Positions 7,738-15,544 of a stretch of DNA of 63,449 bases are shown piece by piece (the first letter of the stretch is position 1; every line of letters starts with the position of its first letter). The stretch is from Myxococcota bacterium (GTDB taxonomy: Bacteria; Myxococcota_A; Polyangia; Polyangiales; Houyiibacteriaceae), in assembly GCA_028284955.1 (NCBI GenBank), contig JANQQS010000168.1, positions 1-63,449 on the forward strand, given 5' to 3'. A program made the translations under genes and the position numbers. The notes beneath the pieces are model-generated. The model was not told the DNA's origin. It saw nothing but the letters and a program-made list of their open reading frames with translations, and did no database searches.

Positions 7738-9438
7738 ATGTCGGCGCCGCATCCCCGAAAGCAGACTCTGGCCTCCGCGCTCTTCGAGCTGCCGGACGAT
7801 CCAGGCCGAGGGTTTCGTTTTGTGCGGCGTGACCGAAGCGATGTGTTTTTTGCGTACACGCAGCTCGCCCAGGAAGCGCGCCGGCGGGCCGACTGCATGC
7901 GCGAACTTGGCCTCGGGCGTGGCGATCGCGTGGTGTTGGTGGTCGCGGAGCCTCAAGAGTTTGTATTGACGTTTCTCGGAACGGTGTTGAGCGGCGCGAT
8001 TCCCGTGCCCGTGTCGCCACGATCTGGATTTCGCGATGTGGATGGCTACGTGGCGTCGCTCGCGCACATCACCCATGCGTCCGGCGCGGCGGCGGTATTC
8101 CATACCGCGGAAAACGTCGCCATTGTGGAGCAACTGGTTCGCATGCTTCGTGAGGGGGGTCGCGGGGAGGGTGATGCGCCGCGGACGTGGGATGTCGCGA
8201 CATGTTTCGTACGCGATCCCGTGCGGTCGGTTCCGTTCAGCCCACGCCCTGAAGAGATCTGCTTCCTCCAGTTCACGTCCGGCAGTACGTCGAAACCGAA
8301 GGGGGTCATGGTCACGCACGCCAACCTGGTGGCCAACGCGCGCGCGTTTTTGGGGCCGTCGGGGCTCGACCGCCGAGACGATGACCTCGGGGTCAGCTGG
8401 CTTCCGCTCTTTCACGACATGGGGCTGATCGGATTCATTCTGGGAACGTTGATTTGCGACATTCCAGTGGTCATCTTGCCCACCGAGACATTTGCTCGTT
8501 CGCCGCTGCTTTGGCTCGAGACGATGACCAAGTATCGCGGCACGATTACCTACGCTCCAAACTTTGCGTATCAGCTCGTGACCAAACGAGTTCGACCGCG
8601 GGTTCTGTCATCGCTCGACCTCAGCACATTGCGGGTTGCGGGCTGCGGAGCGGAACCGATTCAGGCGCAGACATTGCGCGACTTCTCTGAGAAGTTTCGC
8701 TCGGCGGGGTTTGATTCTCGGGCGTTCCTTCCGAGCTACGGCATGGCGGAGAGCACTCTCGCGATTACATTTCATAACGTGGGCACGCCCTTTAAGGTCG
8801 ACACGGTCGATGCAGAGGAGCTCGCTCGTGGACGCGCGACGAGTTCATCGACCGATGGTCGAACGAGCGAGGTCATGAACTGCGGGCGCGCGTTCCCCCA
8901 CCACGAATGCAAGGTGGTGAACGACGACGGCGAATCGCTTGGAGAACGGCAGGTAGGCGAAGTGCTTGCTCGCGGCCCCAGCGTGTCTCCGGGGTATTAC
9001 AACAATCCTGAGGCGACCGCCCAGGCGTTTGCCGATGGTTGGCTGCGTACTGGCGACCTTGGGTATTTCGTCGGAGACGAGCTTCACGTGTGCGGGCGAG
9101 TCAAAGACCTCATCATCATTCGCGGGGCCAACCACTATCCCCAAGATATCGAATGGAAGCTGGGGGACTTGGATGGCGTGCGCCGAGGCAATGTGTTTGC
9201 CTTTGGCGTAGATGAAGGCGACGGAGAGCAACTGGTCATCGTCCTGGAAGCCGCTCGCACCGATGCGGAACGGGTTCGGGACGCGGCCCACCAATGCGCG
9301 GTGGAGCATTTTGGGCTGACCCCGCGAGAAGTTTGCGTCGTTCCGGTGGGTACGCTGCCGAAAACATCAAGCGGCAAGGCGCAGCGCCGCAAAGCACAGC
9401 GGATGTATCTGCGCGGAGAGTTTTCCGCCTCGCCCTAG
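7738..9438 (+). CDS. Fatty-acyl-AMP ligase / acyl-CoA synthetase-like adenylating enzyme, 566 aa
   Basis: This is an ANL-superfamily adenylating enzyme. It has the ATP-binding motif LQFTSGSTSKPKGVMVTHAN, then SWLPLFHDMGLIG, which is typical of fatty-acyl-AMP ligases, then SYGMAESTLA and GWLRTGDLGYF. The C-terminal hinge is followed by DLIIIRGANHYPQDIE and the catalytic Lys in PKTSSGKAQRRK. FAALs activate a fatty acid as acyl-AMP and load it onto an acyl carrier protein rather than CoA. An ACP gene starts 97 bp downstream, which supports this. The gene ends in a ladder of four in-frame TAG codons spaced 15 bp apart. Confidence 0.88.
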   Translation: MSAPHPRKQTLASALFELPDDPGRGFRFVRRDRSDVFFAYTQLAQEARRRADCMRELGLGRGDRVVLVVAEPQEFVLTFLGTVLSGAIPVPVSPRSGFRDVDGYVASLAHITHASGAAAVFHTAENVAIVEQLVRMLREGGRGEGDAPRTWDVATCFVRDPVRSVPFSPRPEEICFLQFTSGSTSKPKGVMVTHANLVANARAFLGPSGLDRRDDDLGVSWLPLFHDMGLIGFILGTLICDIPVVILPTETFARSPLLWLETMTKYRGTITYAPNFAYQLVTKRVRPRVLSSLDLSTLRVAGCGAEPIQAQTLRDFSEKFRSAGFDSRAFLPSYGMAESTLAITFHNVGTPFKVDTVDAEELARGRATSSSTDGRTSEVMNCGRAFPHHECKVVNDDGESLGERQVGEVLARGPSVSPGYYNNPEATAQAFADGWLRTGDLGYFVGDELHVCGRVKDLIIIRGANHYPQDIEWKLGDLDGVRRGNVFAFGVDEGDGEQLVIVLEAARTDAERVRDAAHQCAVEHFGLTPREVCVVPVGTLPKTSSGKAQRRKAQRMYLRGEFSASP

Positions 9439-9494
9439 GCGAAGGTGTCCTAGACGAAGGCGTCCTAGACGAAGGTTCCTTAGGTGAGGTTGAC
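9435..9494 (+). repeat. 15-bp tandem repeat carrying four in-frame TAG stops at the FAAL 3' end
   Basis: There are four 15-bp units beginning at 9435, 9450, 9465 and 9480: CTAGGCGAAGGTGTC, CTAGACGAAGGCGTC, CTAGACGAAGGTTCC and TTAGGTGAGGTTGAC. The FAAL stop TAG (9436-9438) is inside the first unit. Because the period is a multiple of three, TAG recurs in frame at 9451, 9466 and 9481. Confidence 0.9.
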
Positions 9495-9535
9495 GCAAGG
9501 TGAAGTCAGGAGGCGGAGTTTTGAAGGAGAAATCC

Positions 9536-9775
9536 ATGTCGAGTGCACTTAAAAATAAATTGCGTGAAATCATCTGCGAAGTCGCCGAAATCGACGAAGT
9601 GCCCGATGAAACGCCGTTTCAGGATTTGGGAATCGACAGCATGATGGCGATCGAGATCGTCGCAGATGTCGAGCGAACCTATCAGCTCAGCATCGCCGAG
9701 GACGAGCTCGAGAGCATCACCGATCTCAACTCGGTGCATGCGCTCGTTGAAGAGAAGCTCGCTGCGGCCGCGTGA
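9536..9775 (+). CDS. Acyl carrier protein, 79 aa
   Basis: A small acidic helical protein with the phosphopantetheine attachment motif LGIDSMMAIEIV; the Ser is at residue 33. It carries the growing or activated acyl chain as a thioester in the cytoplasm. The start at 9536 is fixed by the ribosome site GAAGGAGA just upstream. It lies between an FAAL and a hotdog thioesterase and overlaps the thioesterase start (GTGA), so the three are probably co-translated. It is probably a dedicated carrier rather than the housekeeping AcpP, because it sits outside any fab cluster. Confidence 0.92.
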   Translation: MSSALKNKLREIICEVAEIDEVPDETPFQDLGIDSMMAIEIVADVERTYQLSIAEDELESITDLNSVHALVEEKLAAAA

Positions 9776-10182
9776 GCACAACCGTTCATCGTGTCCGCGC
9801 GGGGTATGTAGATACCGATCAGAGCGGCGTTATCCACCACTCGGTCTACGTGCGCTGGTTCGAGGAGGCGAGAAATGCGTTTCTTCGCGAGCGAGGGTTA
9901 AACTTTGTGGACCTGGAGCACCATCGCCGCATTGGCGTCGCGGTCGCGCAGATGAACGTTCGCTACCGGCGTCCGGTGGTATTCGACCAAGAGGTAGACG
10001 TTCATGTTTGGGTGGGTCAGCTTAAGAACGCCTCGCTTCGTTTCGATCACATGATCGAGTCTGAGGGTATGCGCTTGACGGAAGCGGAGGTGACGCTGGC
10101 GTGTATCGATCTCGATCGAAAACGGGCCATCCGGATCCCCGACGAGATCGTTCGATGTTGTCAGCCTTCGGCAGGTACATAG
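9772..10182 (+). CDS. Acyl-CoA/ACP thioesterase, YbgC/4-hydroxybenzoyl-CoA type hotdog fold, 136 aa
   Basis: The GTG start at 9772 overlaps the ACP stop (GTGA). The protein has the hotdog-thioesterase signature DTDQSGVIHHSVYVRWFEEAR near residues 14-34, including the catalytic Asp region, followed by the beta-sheet pattern of YbgC-like enzymes. The predicted reaction is hydrolysis of an acyl thioester. With the FAAL and ACP upstream it may release the product of that cassette or edit misloaded acyl-ACP; this role is inferred from context. The family length is normal. Confidence 0.88.
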   Translation: MSTTVHRVRAGYVDTDQSGVIHHSVYVRWFEEARNAFLRERGLNFVDLEHHRRIGVAVAQMNVRYRRPVVFDQEVDVHVWVGQLKNASLRFDHMIESEGMRLTEAEVTLACIDLDRKRAIRIPDEIVRCCQPSAGT

Positions 10183-10212
10183 GATTGGGCGGGCGCTCCG
10201 CCGCGGGCTCGT

Positions 10213-11610
10213 TCAGCTGTTGGGTCGCGGAGGGTATTGTGAATCGGTGAGGCCCTCGAGCTTGGCGCGCGCCGATACGAAATCGATAAAATCCATTTTG
10301 GTGAGTACCGCGAGGACGGCTCGCTCTTCGTCGATCACAATCGCAACTTCGCCGCGTTCAAAGATATGTGGCAAGGCAGCGGCTGAATCCTGCGGATCTA
10401 CGGTCGACACCCGCCGCTCCATGACTTCGGCCAAAGCATCGGATCGGTTTTTTCCGGAAACGAGCAGTTTCAGCACGTCGTTTTCCGTGATGATTCCGCT
10501 CAGCCGTCCGCCGGTGGTGCAGGGCATCTGCGAGATGGAGTACTCTTTGAATCGTTCCACGGCATCGCCTAGGGAGCGTTCGTCTTCGATGGTGATGGCA
10601 GCGCGGGGATGAATCGCGCGCATCATCTCGCGAATGGTACCGAGCTCGCGATCCACGTCGGCAAAACCGTTTTGGCGCATCCACGCGTCGTCGACGAACT
10701 TGGTCATGTAGTTGCGGATGGAATCGGGCAAGATCGTGACGACCCGAGCCCCTTTCGGTAGCTGCTTGCATACCTCCATCGCGGCCCAGACCGCGGCGCC
10801 CGATGATCCGCCGCAAAGCAACCCTTCTTGGCGAATAAGCTGACGTGCGACGCGGAACGAATCTCGATCGTTCGTTTTGATCCATCGATGCACCAAACTG
10901 CGATCGAGGACCTGAGGAATAAAATCGTAACCAATGCCTTCCACCTTGTAGGAACGCACGGTGTCCGGTCCAGCGAGAATGGAACCAACAGGGTCGACTC
11001 CAACAATCTCGCAGTTAGGAAGCTCGCGGCGGAAGACTCGAGCGACCCCGGTGAGGGTTCCTCCGGTGCCCGCGGTGAGCACCAAAGCGTCTACTTTCCC
11101 GTCGCATTGCTCCAGGATTTCGACGGCGGTGCCTTCTTCGTGAGCGAGGGGGTTGTTTGGGTTTGCATACTGGTCGAGGATATGGGCGCCCGGTAGTACG
11201 TCGCGAAGATGCCGCGCGACACTGATGTGGCTTTCTGGAGCGTCGAACGCGGCTTCTGTGGGCGTACGAATGATCTCAGCGCCCAGCGCTTCGAGGACGA
11301 CTTGTTTTTCTCGGCTCATTTTCTCGGGCATCGTGATGATGACGCGATAGCCACGGACCGCAGCGGCCATGGCAAGGCCGATTCCGGTGTTGCCCGACGT
11401 TGGCTCGATCAAGGTATCGCCTGGTTGAATGGTCCCCGCGCGTTCTGCTTCGAGCAGCATTCGCACTCCGATGCGGTCTTTGACGGAACCGCCGGGATTG
11501 AGAAACTCGAGTTTGCCGAATAGGTCGCCGGGGAGATTCCGCGCGATGCGCGAAAGTCGGACTAGGGGCGTTGCGCCAACGGCTTCGAGCACGGAATCGA
11601 GAACAGACAA
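10213..11610 (-). CDS. cbs: PLP-dependent cystathionine beta-synthase with C-terminal CBS domains, 465 aa
   Basis: The N-terminal fold-type II PLP domain contains GATPLVRLSR, the PLP Lys in NPGGSVKDRIG (about K44), the phosphate/substrate loops EPTSGNTGIGLA and TAGTGGTLTGVAR, and GGSSGAAVWAA. The C-terminal 120 residues form a pair of CBS (Bateman) domains, with GIITENDVLKLL visible. This matches cystathionine beta-synthase, which condenses serine and homocysteine. An O-acetylserine sulfhydrylase-like role is possible, but those enzymes lack CBS domains. The start is TTG at 11610 with a strong AGAGGAG ribosome site. It is monocistronic. Confidence 0.9.
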   Translation of the reverse strand: MSVLDSVLEAVGATPLVRLSRIARNLPGDLFGKLEFLNPGGSVKDRIGVRMLLEAERAGTIQPGDTLIEPTSGNTGIGLAMAAAVRGYRVIITMPEKMSREKQVVLEALGAEIIRTPTEAAFDAPESHISVARHLRDVLPGAHILDQYANPNNPLAHEEGTAVEILEQCDGKVDALVLTAGTGGTLTGVARVFRRELPNCEIVGVDPVGSILAGPDTVRSYKVEGIGYDFIPQVLDRSLVHRWIKTNDRDSFRVARQLIRQEGLLCGGSSGAAVWAAMEVCKQLPKGARVVTILPDSIRNYMTKFVDDAWMRQNGFADVDRELGTIREMMRAIHPRAAITIEDERSLGDAVERFKEYSISQMPCTTGGRLSGIITENDVLKLLVSGKNRSDALAEVMERRVSTVDPQDSAAALPHIFERGEVAIVIDEERAVLAVLTKMDFIDFVSARAKLEGLTDSQYPPRPNS

Positions 11611-11701
11611 ACGGAGCTCCTCTGGGATCGGTCTTAGGAAAGGATATCGCGATCATCCGCTTGATGGCGAGTTCGCTTCCCGCTAGGCTGCGCCGTCCCA
11701 C

Positions 11702-11785
11702 GGCCGAGTGGCGGAATTGGCAGACGCGCTGGATTCAAAATCCAGTGTCCGCAAGGACGTGTCGGTTCGAGCCCGACCTCGGCTA
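11702..11785 (+). tRNA. tRNA-Leu (anticodon CAA)
   Basis: A class II tRNA. The acceptor stem is GGCCGAG with CTCGGCT. The D arm begins GCGGAATTGGCAGACGC. The anticodon stem CTGGA/TCCAG encloses loop TTCAAAA, giving anticodon CAA for codon TTG. A long variable arm (TGTCC-GCAA-GGACG) and the T arm GTCGG-TTCGAGC-CCGAC follow. CCA is not encoded. It is free-standing between cbs (divergent) and the usp operon. Confidence 0.95.
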
Positions 11786-11870
11786 CTGCGTTTTCAGACG
11801 GTTCTAGGCGAAACTCTGCGCCCATGACTCCCGTTTTGACAGGGGTGCGGGCCGGGCGCATAAGCAGCGT

Positions 11871-12386
11871 ATGGAATCTCAGAGCAATCCGGGCGACATC
11901 CCGGACGTAGAGGAGGCGCAGCCATTTCAGAAGATGCTGGTGCCCACAGATTTCTCGCTCGCTTCGGAGCATGCCCTCGAGCGCGCGCGACTCTTGGCGG
12001 GCGAGGGAGGAGCTGAGGTCACGCTCCTGCATGTGGTGGTCACAGGGCCTTTCTCTCCCGTGGCCCGCAGCGCGGATTCCGGCGGTTTGGTGGTAAAGCC
12101 CGAGATTGAGCAGACGCTGAAACAAGAACTTGGCCGGCTGCGGGCGGAGCATTTGCCCGAGGTCAAGCGAGCGAAAGAAATCGTTGTGGTGGCGAAAAAC
12201 GCCGCGATCGGCATTTGTGACTACGCGCAGAAGAACAAGGTGGACTTGATCGTGATGGCGAAGCGGGGTCGAGGGGCCATGCCGCGGACCATGATCGGAA
12301 GCGTGACGGAGAAAGTCGTTCGTCACTGCGGATGCGCGGTCCTGACATTCCGCGCAGGCACTCAGGCTTCGCAGAAAGCAGGGTGA
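11871..12386 (+). CDS. Universal stress protein, UspA family, 171 aa
   Basis: A single Usp domain. It starts FQKMLVPTDFSLASEHALERA and ends with the ATP-binding type motif (RGRGAMPRTMIGSVTEKVVR) and HCGCAVLTF, as in UspFG/MJ0577-like proteins. Such proteins bind ATP and are linked to starvation or energy stress. It is the first gene of a tightly packed operon; the next gene begins at an overlapping GTGA. The context of a predicted inactive PrsW-like membrane protein, a predicted inactive trypsin-like protein and an exopolyphosphatase fits a stress-related envelope function. Confidence 0.9.
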   Translation: MESQSNPGDIPDVEEAQPFQKMLVPTDFSLASEHALERARLLAGEGGAEVTLLHVVVTGPFSPVARSADSGGLVVKPEIEQTLKQELGRLRAEHLPEVKRAKEIVVVAKNAAIGICDYAQKNKVDLIVMAKRGRGAMPRTMIGSVTEKVVRHCGCAVLTFRAGTQASQKAG

Positions 12387-13351
12387 TCCCCGTGTCGGAC
12401 CGTTTTTGCTGCGTATGCAACAAGGCATTGTCCCCTCACGCGACGCCCCTCGGTCGGCGCTATTTCTGCAACGTGCACCGCGCGATGGCGCTCAAATCGC
12501 TTCAGTTCGATTGGACTCGCTCCGGAATGATAGAAATCGGTCTGGTCGGTCTGTTCGTCTCGCTCGTGGGTTGGCTCGGTGGCGATGGGGCCTCTGGCGC
12601 GCTCCCAACTTCGATGGAAGTGGGACTGTTGCTTGCCGTCGTGCCCACGCTTATTTGGATGGCATACATTTATCGGCTCGATCGCGTGGAGCCCGAACCA
12701 TGGTCGATGGTATTTGGCGTTTTCTTTGCAGCAGGCTTGCTCTGGCATTCCATCGGCAAGCCAGTGATGCAGGACGTTTTCCAGATTTCGAGTTGGGTCC
12801 ACCACTCCACGGTCTCAGAGACCGTGGCAGCCGTTTTTCTGGTCGGAACCTTGCAGCAACTTTGCACCTATTTGGCGGTCCGCTACACCGTGTACCTCAC
12901 CGGCGAGTTTGACGATCCGCTCGACGGCATCGTCTACGCCACCGCGGCCTCATTGGGCGTGGCGACGTTGACCAACATAGACTTTGTGATGGCCGGGTCA
13001 GGGGTGCTGCCGTTGGAGGGCGCCACCGCAATCGCAACCAGCGCGCTCATTAATGTAGCCGCCGCGGCGGTGCTCGGATACGGACTCGGCCGCGCGCGAT
13101 TTTCCAACGCCGGTGTGCAGCGCTGGATTGGCGGTGCGTTTGCGTTGTCGGTGGTGACTCACGGCGGGCTCAGCCGTCTAGCCTCGATCATGGGTATCGA
13201 AGGACGGGAGCTTTCGCCGATGCTGACTCTGAGCGTCACGTTGGTGGCGGCGGTGGTGATTCTGCTGCTCATCGATCGACTCATGGTGCGCCTGATGTTT
13301 GAAAGCTTGGCGACCCCGACGCCTCAGCCTCGCGCGGGGGCGACGGCATGA
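12383..13351 (+). CDS. PrsW-like multipass membrane protein lacking catalytic residues, with N-terminal zinc-ribbon, 322 aa
   Basis: Residues 9-32 form a possible zinc ribbon (CCVC...FCNVH). Several membrane spans follow. The YRLDRVEPEPW segment and FDDPLDGIVYATAASLGVAT line up with the PrsW intramembrane metalloprotease. The residues that define PrsW activity are replaced: the EExxK pair is QQLCT (QQ at 158-159), the Glu of ATLENI is Thr (ATLTNI, 194-199), and the His before GYxLGxARF is Asn. It should therefore bind or sense rather than cleave. The start is taken as the GTG at 12383 that overlaps the usp stop; 12392 is an alternative. It overlaps the next gene by ATGA. Confidence 0.7.
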   Translation: MIPVSDRFCCVCNKALSPHATPLGRRYFCNVHRAMALKSLQFDWTRSGMIEIGLVGLFVSLVGWLGGDGASGALPTSMEVGLLLAVVPTLIWMAYIYRLDRVEPEPWSMVFGVFFAAGLLWHSIGKPVMQDVFQISSWVHHSTVSETVAAVFLVGTLQQLCTYLAVRYTVYLTGEFDDPLDGIVYATAASLGVATLTNIDFVMAGSGVLPLEGATAIATSALINVAAAAVLGYGLGRARFSNAGVQRWIGGAFALSVVTHGGLSRLASIMGIEGRELSPMLTLSVTLVAAVVILLLIDRLMVRLMFESLATPTPQPRAGATA

Positions 13352-13953
13352 AACGCCTGGTTCGGTTTGTGCGCTCGTCCACGGGAGTGGATTGGAGCGT
13401 AGTGATCGTGGTCGCGCTCGCGTTGGGGACCACCGCGATCTACGTCCGGGGGAGCGTGTCGCCGGCAACGCGCGTTCGCGCGCTGGGAGATCAGGTCGTG
13501 GTGACGCTGCCGCGGGGCTGGGTTGGGGAAGAGCTGGAGGAAGAATATCTGGCGGAGCTCCCTTCATTTGCCGAGTTTCCGCCGACATTGTCCGTCCGTT
13601 CGATTCAGGTTCCGAAAGAGGGTGCGACGCCGGAGTTTATAGACGTCCAACTCGCGCTCTTGGAGCGCCACCGGGCCTCGACGGGAATCGGGTTTCGCGT
13701 ACTGAATATTGAAGATCAGAAGGCGTTTGGGGGTCATACGAGCACATGGATCTACTACGCCATCGTTGCCGACCCGCCCGATTCCGAGGTGGGCGACGCG
13801 GTTATCCCCGCAGTGCTTTCGGGGGTAGACATCTTGGTCACCACGCGGTCGGGGCGCGTCTATTGGGTGGCCGCGTGGGACCGCAGCGAATCGTTCAACT
13901 CAGCGGATAGCCAAGTTCGCTCCGTGCTTTCGAGTGTTGTTATCAACCCATGA
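13348..13953 (+). CDS. Membrane-anchored protein of unknown function, 201 aa
   Basis: The start at 13348 overlaps the preceding stop (ATGA), and the stop overlaps the next start in the same way, so it is translated as part of the usp-ppx operon. There is one N-terminal transmembrane segment (residues 17-33, VVIVVALALGTTAIYV). A soluble, probably periplasmic domain of about 165 residues follows, with alternating beta pattern (VVVTLPRGWVGEEL, TLSVRSIQVP, GRVYWVAAWD). I do not recognise the family. Position between two predicted inactive proteases suggests an accessory envelope factor. Confidence 0.7.
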   Translation: MKRLVRFVRSSTGVDWSVVIVVALALGTTAIYVRGSVSPATRVRALGDQVVVTLPRGWVGEELEEEYLAELPSFAEFPPTLSVRSIQVPKEGATPEFIDVQLALLERHRASTGIGFRVLNIEDQKAFGGHTSTWIYYAIVADPPDSEVGDAVIPAVLSGVDILVTTRSGRVYWVAAWDRSESFNSADSQVRSVLSSVVINP

Positions 13954-15539
13954 ATCGGATGGTTTACATATTGGTCGGAATCTGCGCGCTGGGGCTTGGC
14001 GGGGCGCAGGGCCAATGGAATTCGTCGGATTTGCAGAACCGAGCCACCGTGAAAATCATCGCCATTGGCTCTGGTGCAGGCGGCACCGCAGGGTCCGGCA
14101 CGATCGTCGACCGCCGCGGCTATGTGCTCACGAGTTTCACCACCGTAGGACGCGCGAATACTCGTGGTGGGCTGCCGGGGACGCTGATCGACCCTTCCAA
14201 CCAGTACCTCATCATGGCAGCGAGCCCGTCCGATTCGACGGTACGTTCGCGATGGGTTGCGCGCGTGGTGCGCGCTGACGTCCGCCAAAACCTCGCGCTG
14301 CTTCGTATCATCAGCGACCCAGGAGGCCGCCCTGCTTCGGGACGCGCGTTTGTCCACGTATCGCTGCGATCGGCCCACGGGCACGGCATCGAAACCCCAG
14401 TGCGGGTGGTCGGTTTTCCTCGAGGGACGCGATCGATGGCGCCTACCGGCCGCGTATTGGTTCGAAGAGTTCGTAACCTGCTCGATCAGCTCGCGTGGCT
14501 CGAGCTCGACCGTCCGCTTGAACCTGGGTATTGCGGAGGTTCGGTGCTCGACGAAAGTGGTCGTTTGATCGCGGTCCCAGTATGCAACGACCGGTCGTCG
14601 CGGGTGGAGCAGGTTCGGCCGATGGATTTGTTCCCTGCGCGGTGGGCAGCGGAGCTGCGGCAGGGGCACCTCTCCGGCGTCCAGATCGATGGCGTTCCTC
14701 AGCTGATTCAAGGCAAAGAGGAGCATGCAGTGGGAGCGGGCCCAAGCCGTGACGAGCGGCACTACTACCGGATTCCTTGGTCGCGTCCTGGCACGGTTCG
14801 CGTTTCTCCGAACCTGCCGCTGAGCTTGAGTGACGCTCGGGGTCGAGTCGTACGTCAGTCGAGTGGGACGCTTGCCCTTCGTTCATCTGACCCTCGCACC
14901 CTGGTGGTGGCGGTGCGCTTTCCGGAAAGCCATCGTCGCGTCACCGCGTATCGCATCAAGTTCGAATCGACGGCCCGACCGGCCCGGCCGACCCGCGTTG
15001 CCGCGCCACAACGGCCATACGTTGCTCCCCCGAAGCCGACTCGACGCGTTGCCCCCCCGCGGCCCAGCCCTCCGCGAAAAGCATCCGCCGCGAGACCGAA
15101 TGTTGACCCATCGGGTCGAAGCCGCGGACGGAACCTCAACGCGGTGCTGCCGCCGGATGCGTACGGCGGAGGCTTTTTTGTAGAATCCGAAAAAGACGTC
15201 GGCGCCGCGAACGGAATCGTTTCGGGCACCATTCTCGACGCGAACACGGGTCGAAAAATATCGGGCGCACGCGTTGTGGTAGGAAGCCGAGGGCTGGCCC
15301 TGACGGCTCACCTCACCGCATATTTGCGCGGAAGCAAGAGCGGACGATTGTTTCGACGCCCGCTCATCGGCCGCGCTCGGTCCAACTTTGTTGGCTTCTT
15401 TCGCGTGGAGGGGTTACCTCCCGGAGGACCGTATCCGGTGGCCGCGTTTGCATCGGGCTATCGGCCCACGTTTTTCCAGATACGCATCACCGACTCGCAG
15501 CGCCGGATTGACGCTGGGCAGATCCGACTCACTCGCTAA
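13950..15539 (+). CDS. Secreted trypsin/HtrA-like protein with substituted catalytic triad, 529 aa
   Basis: A signal peptide precedes a trypsin-2/HtrA-type domain at about residues 30-225. The three catalytic stations are recognisable but altered. LTNNHVV reads LTSFTTV (His to Thr64). The Asp of DLALL is Asn (NLALLRI, N114). GNSGGP reads GYCGGS (Ser to Cys195). Cys in GxCGG exists in viral 3C proteases, but without His and Asp activity is unlikely. A Pro/Arg-rich linker of about 370-440 and a C-terminal carboxypeptidase-regulatory-like beta domain (IVSGTILDANTGRKISGARV) follow. It overlaps its upstream neighbour by ATGA and precedes ppx by 5 bp. Confidence 0.75.
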   Translation: MNRMVYILVGICALGLGGAQGQWNSSDLQNRATVKIIAIGSGAGGTAGSGTIVDRRGYVLTSFTTVGRANTRGGLPGTLIDPSNQYLIMAASPSDSTVRSRWVARVVRADVRQNLALLRIISDPGGRPASGRAFVHVSLRSAHGHGIETPVRVVGFPRGTRSMAPTGRVLVRRVRNLLDQLAWLELDRPLEPGYCGGSVLDESGRLIAVPVCNDRSSRVEQVRPMDLFPARWAAELRQGHLSGVQIDGVPQLIQGKEEHAVGAGPSRDERHYYRIPWSRPGTVRVSPNLPLSLSDARGRVVRQSSGTLALRSSDPRTLVVAVRFPESHRRVTAYRIKFESTARPARPTRVAAPQRPYVAPPKPTRRVAPPRPSPPRKASAARPNVDPSGRSRGRNLNAVLPPDAYGGGFFVESEKDVGAANGIVSGTILDANTGRKISGARVVVGSRGLALTAHLTAYLRGSKSGRLFRRPLIGRARSNFVGFFRVEGLPPGGPYPVAAFASGYRPTFFQIRITDSQRRIDAGQIRLTR

Positions 15540-15544
15540 ACACC

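Noticed and set aside
9435-9494. Programmed stop-codon readthrough of the FAAL gene
   Set aside because: Readthrough would meet three more in-frame TAG codons within 45 bp, so no useful extension could result.
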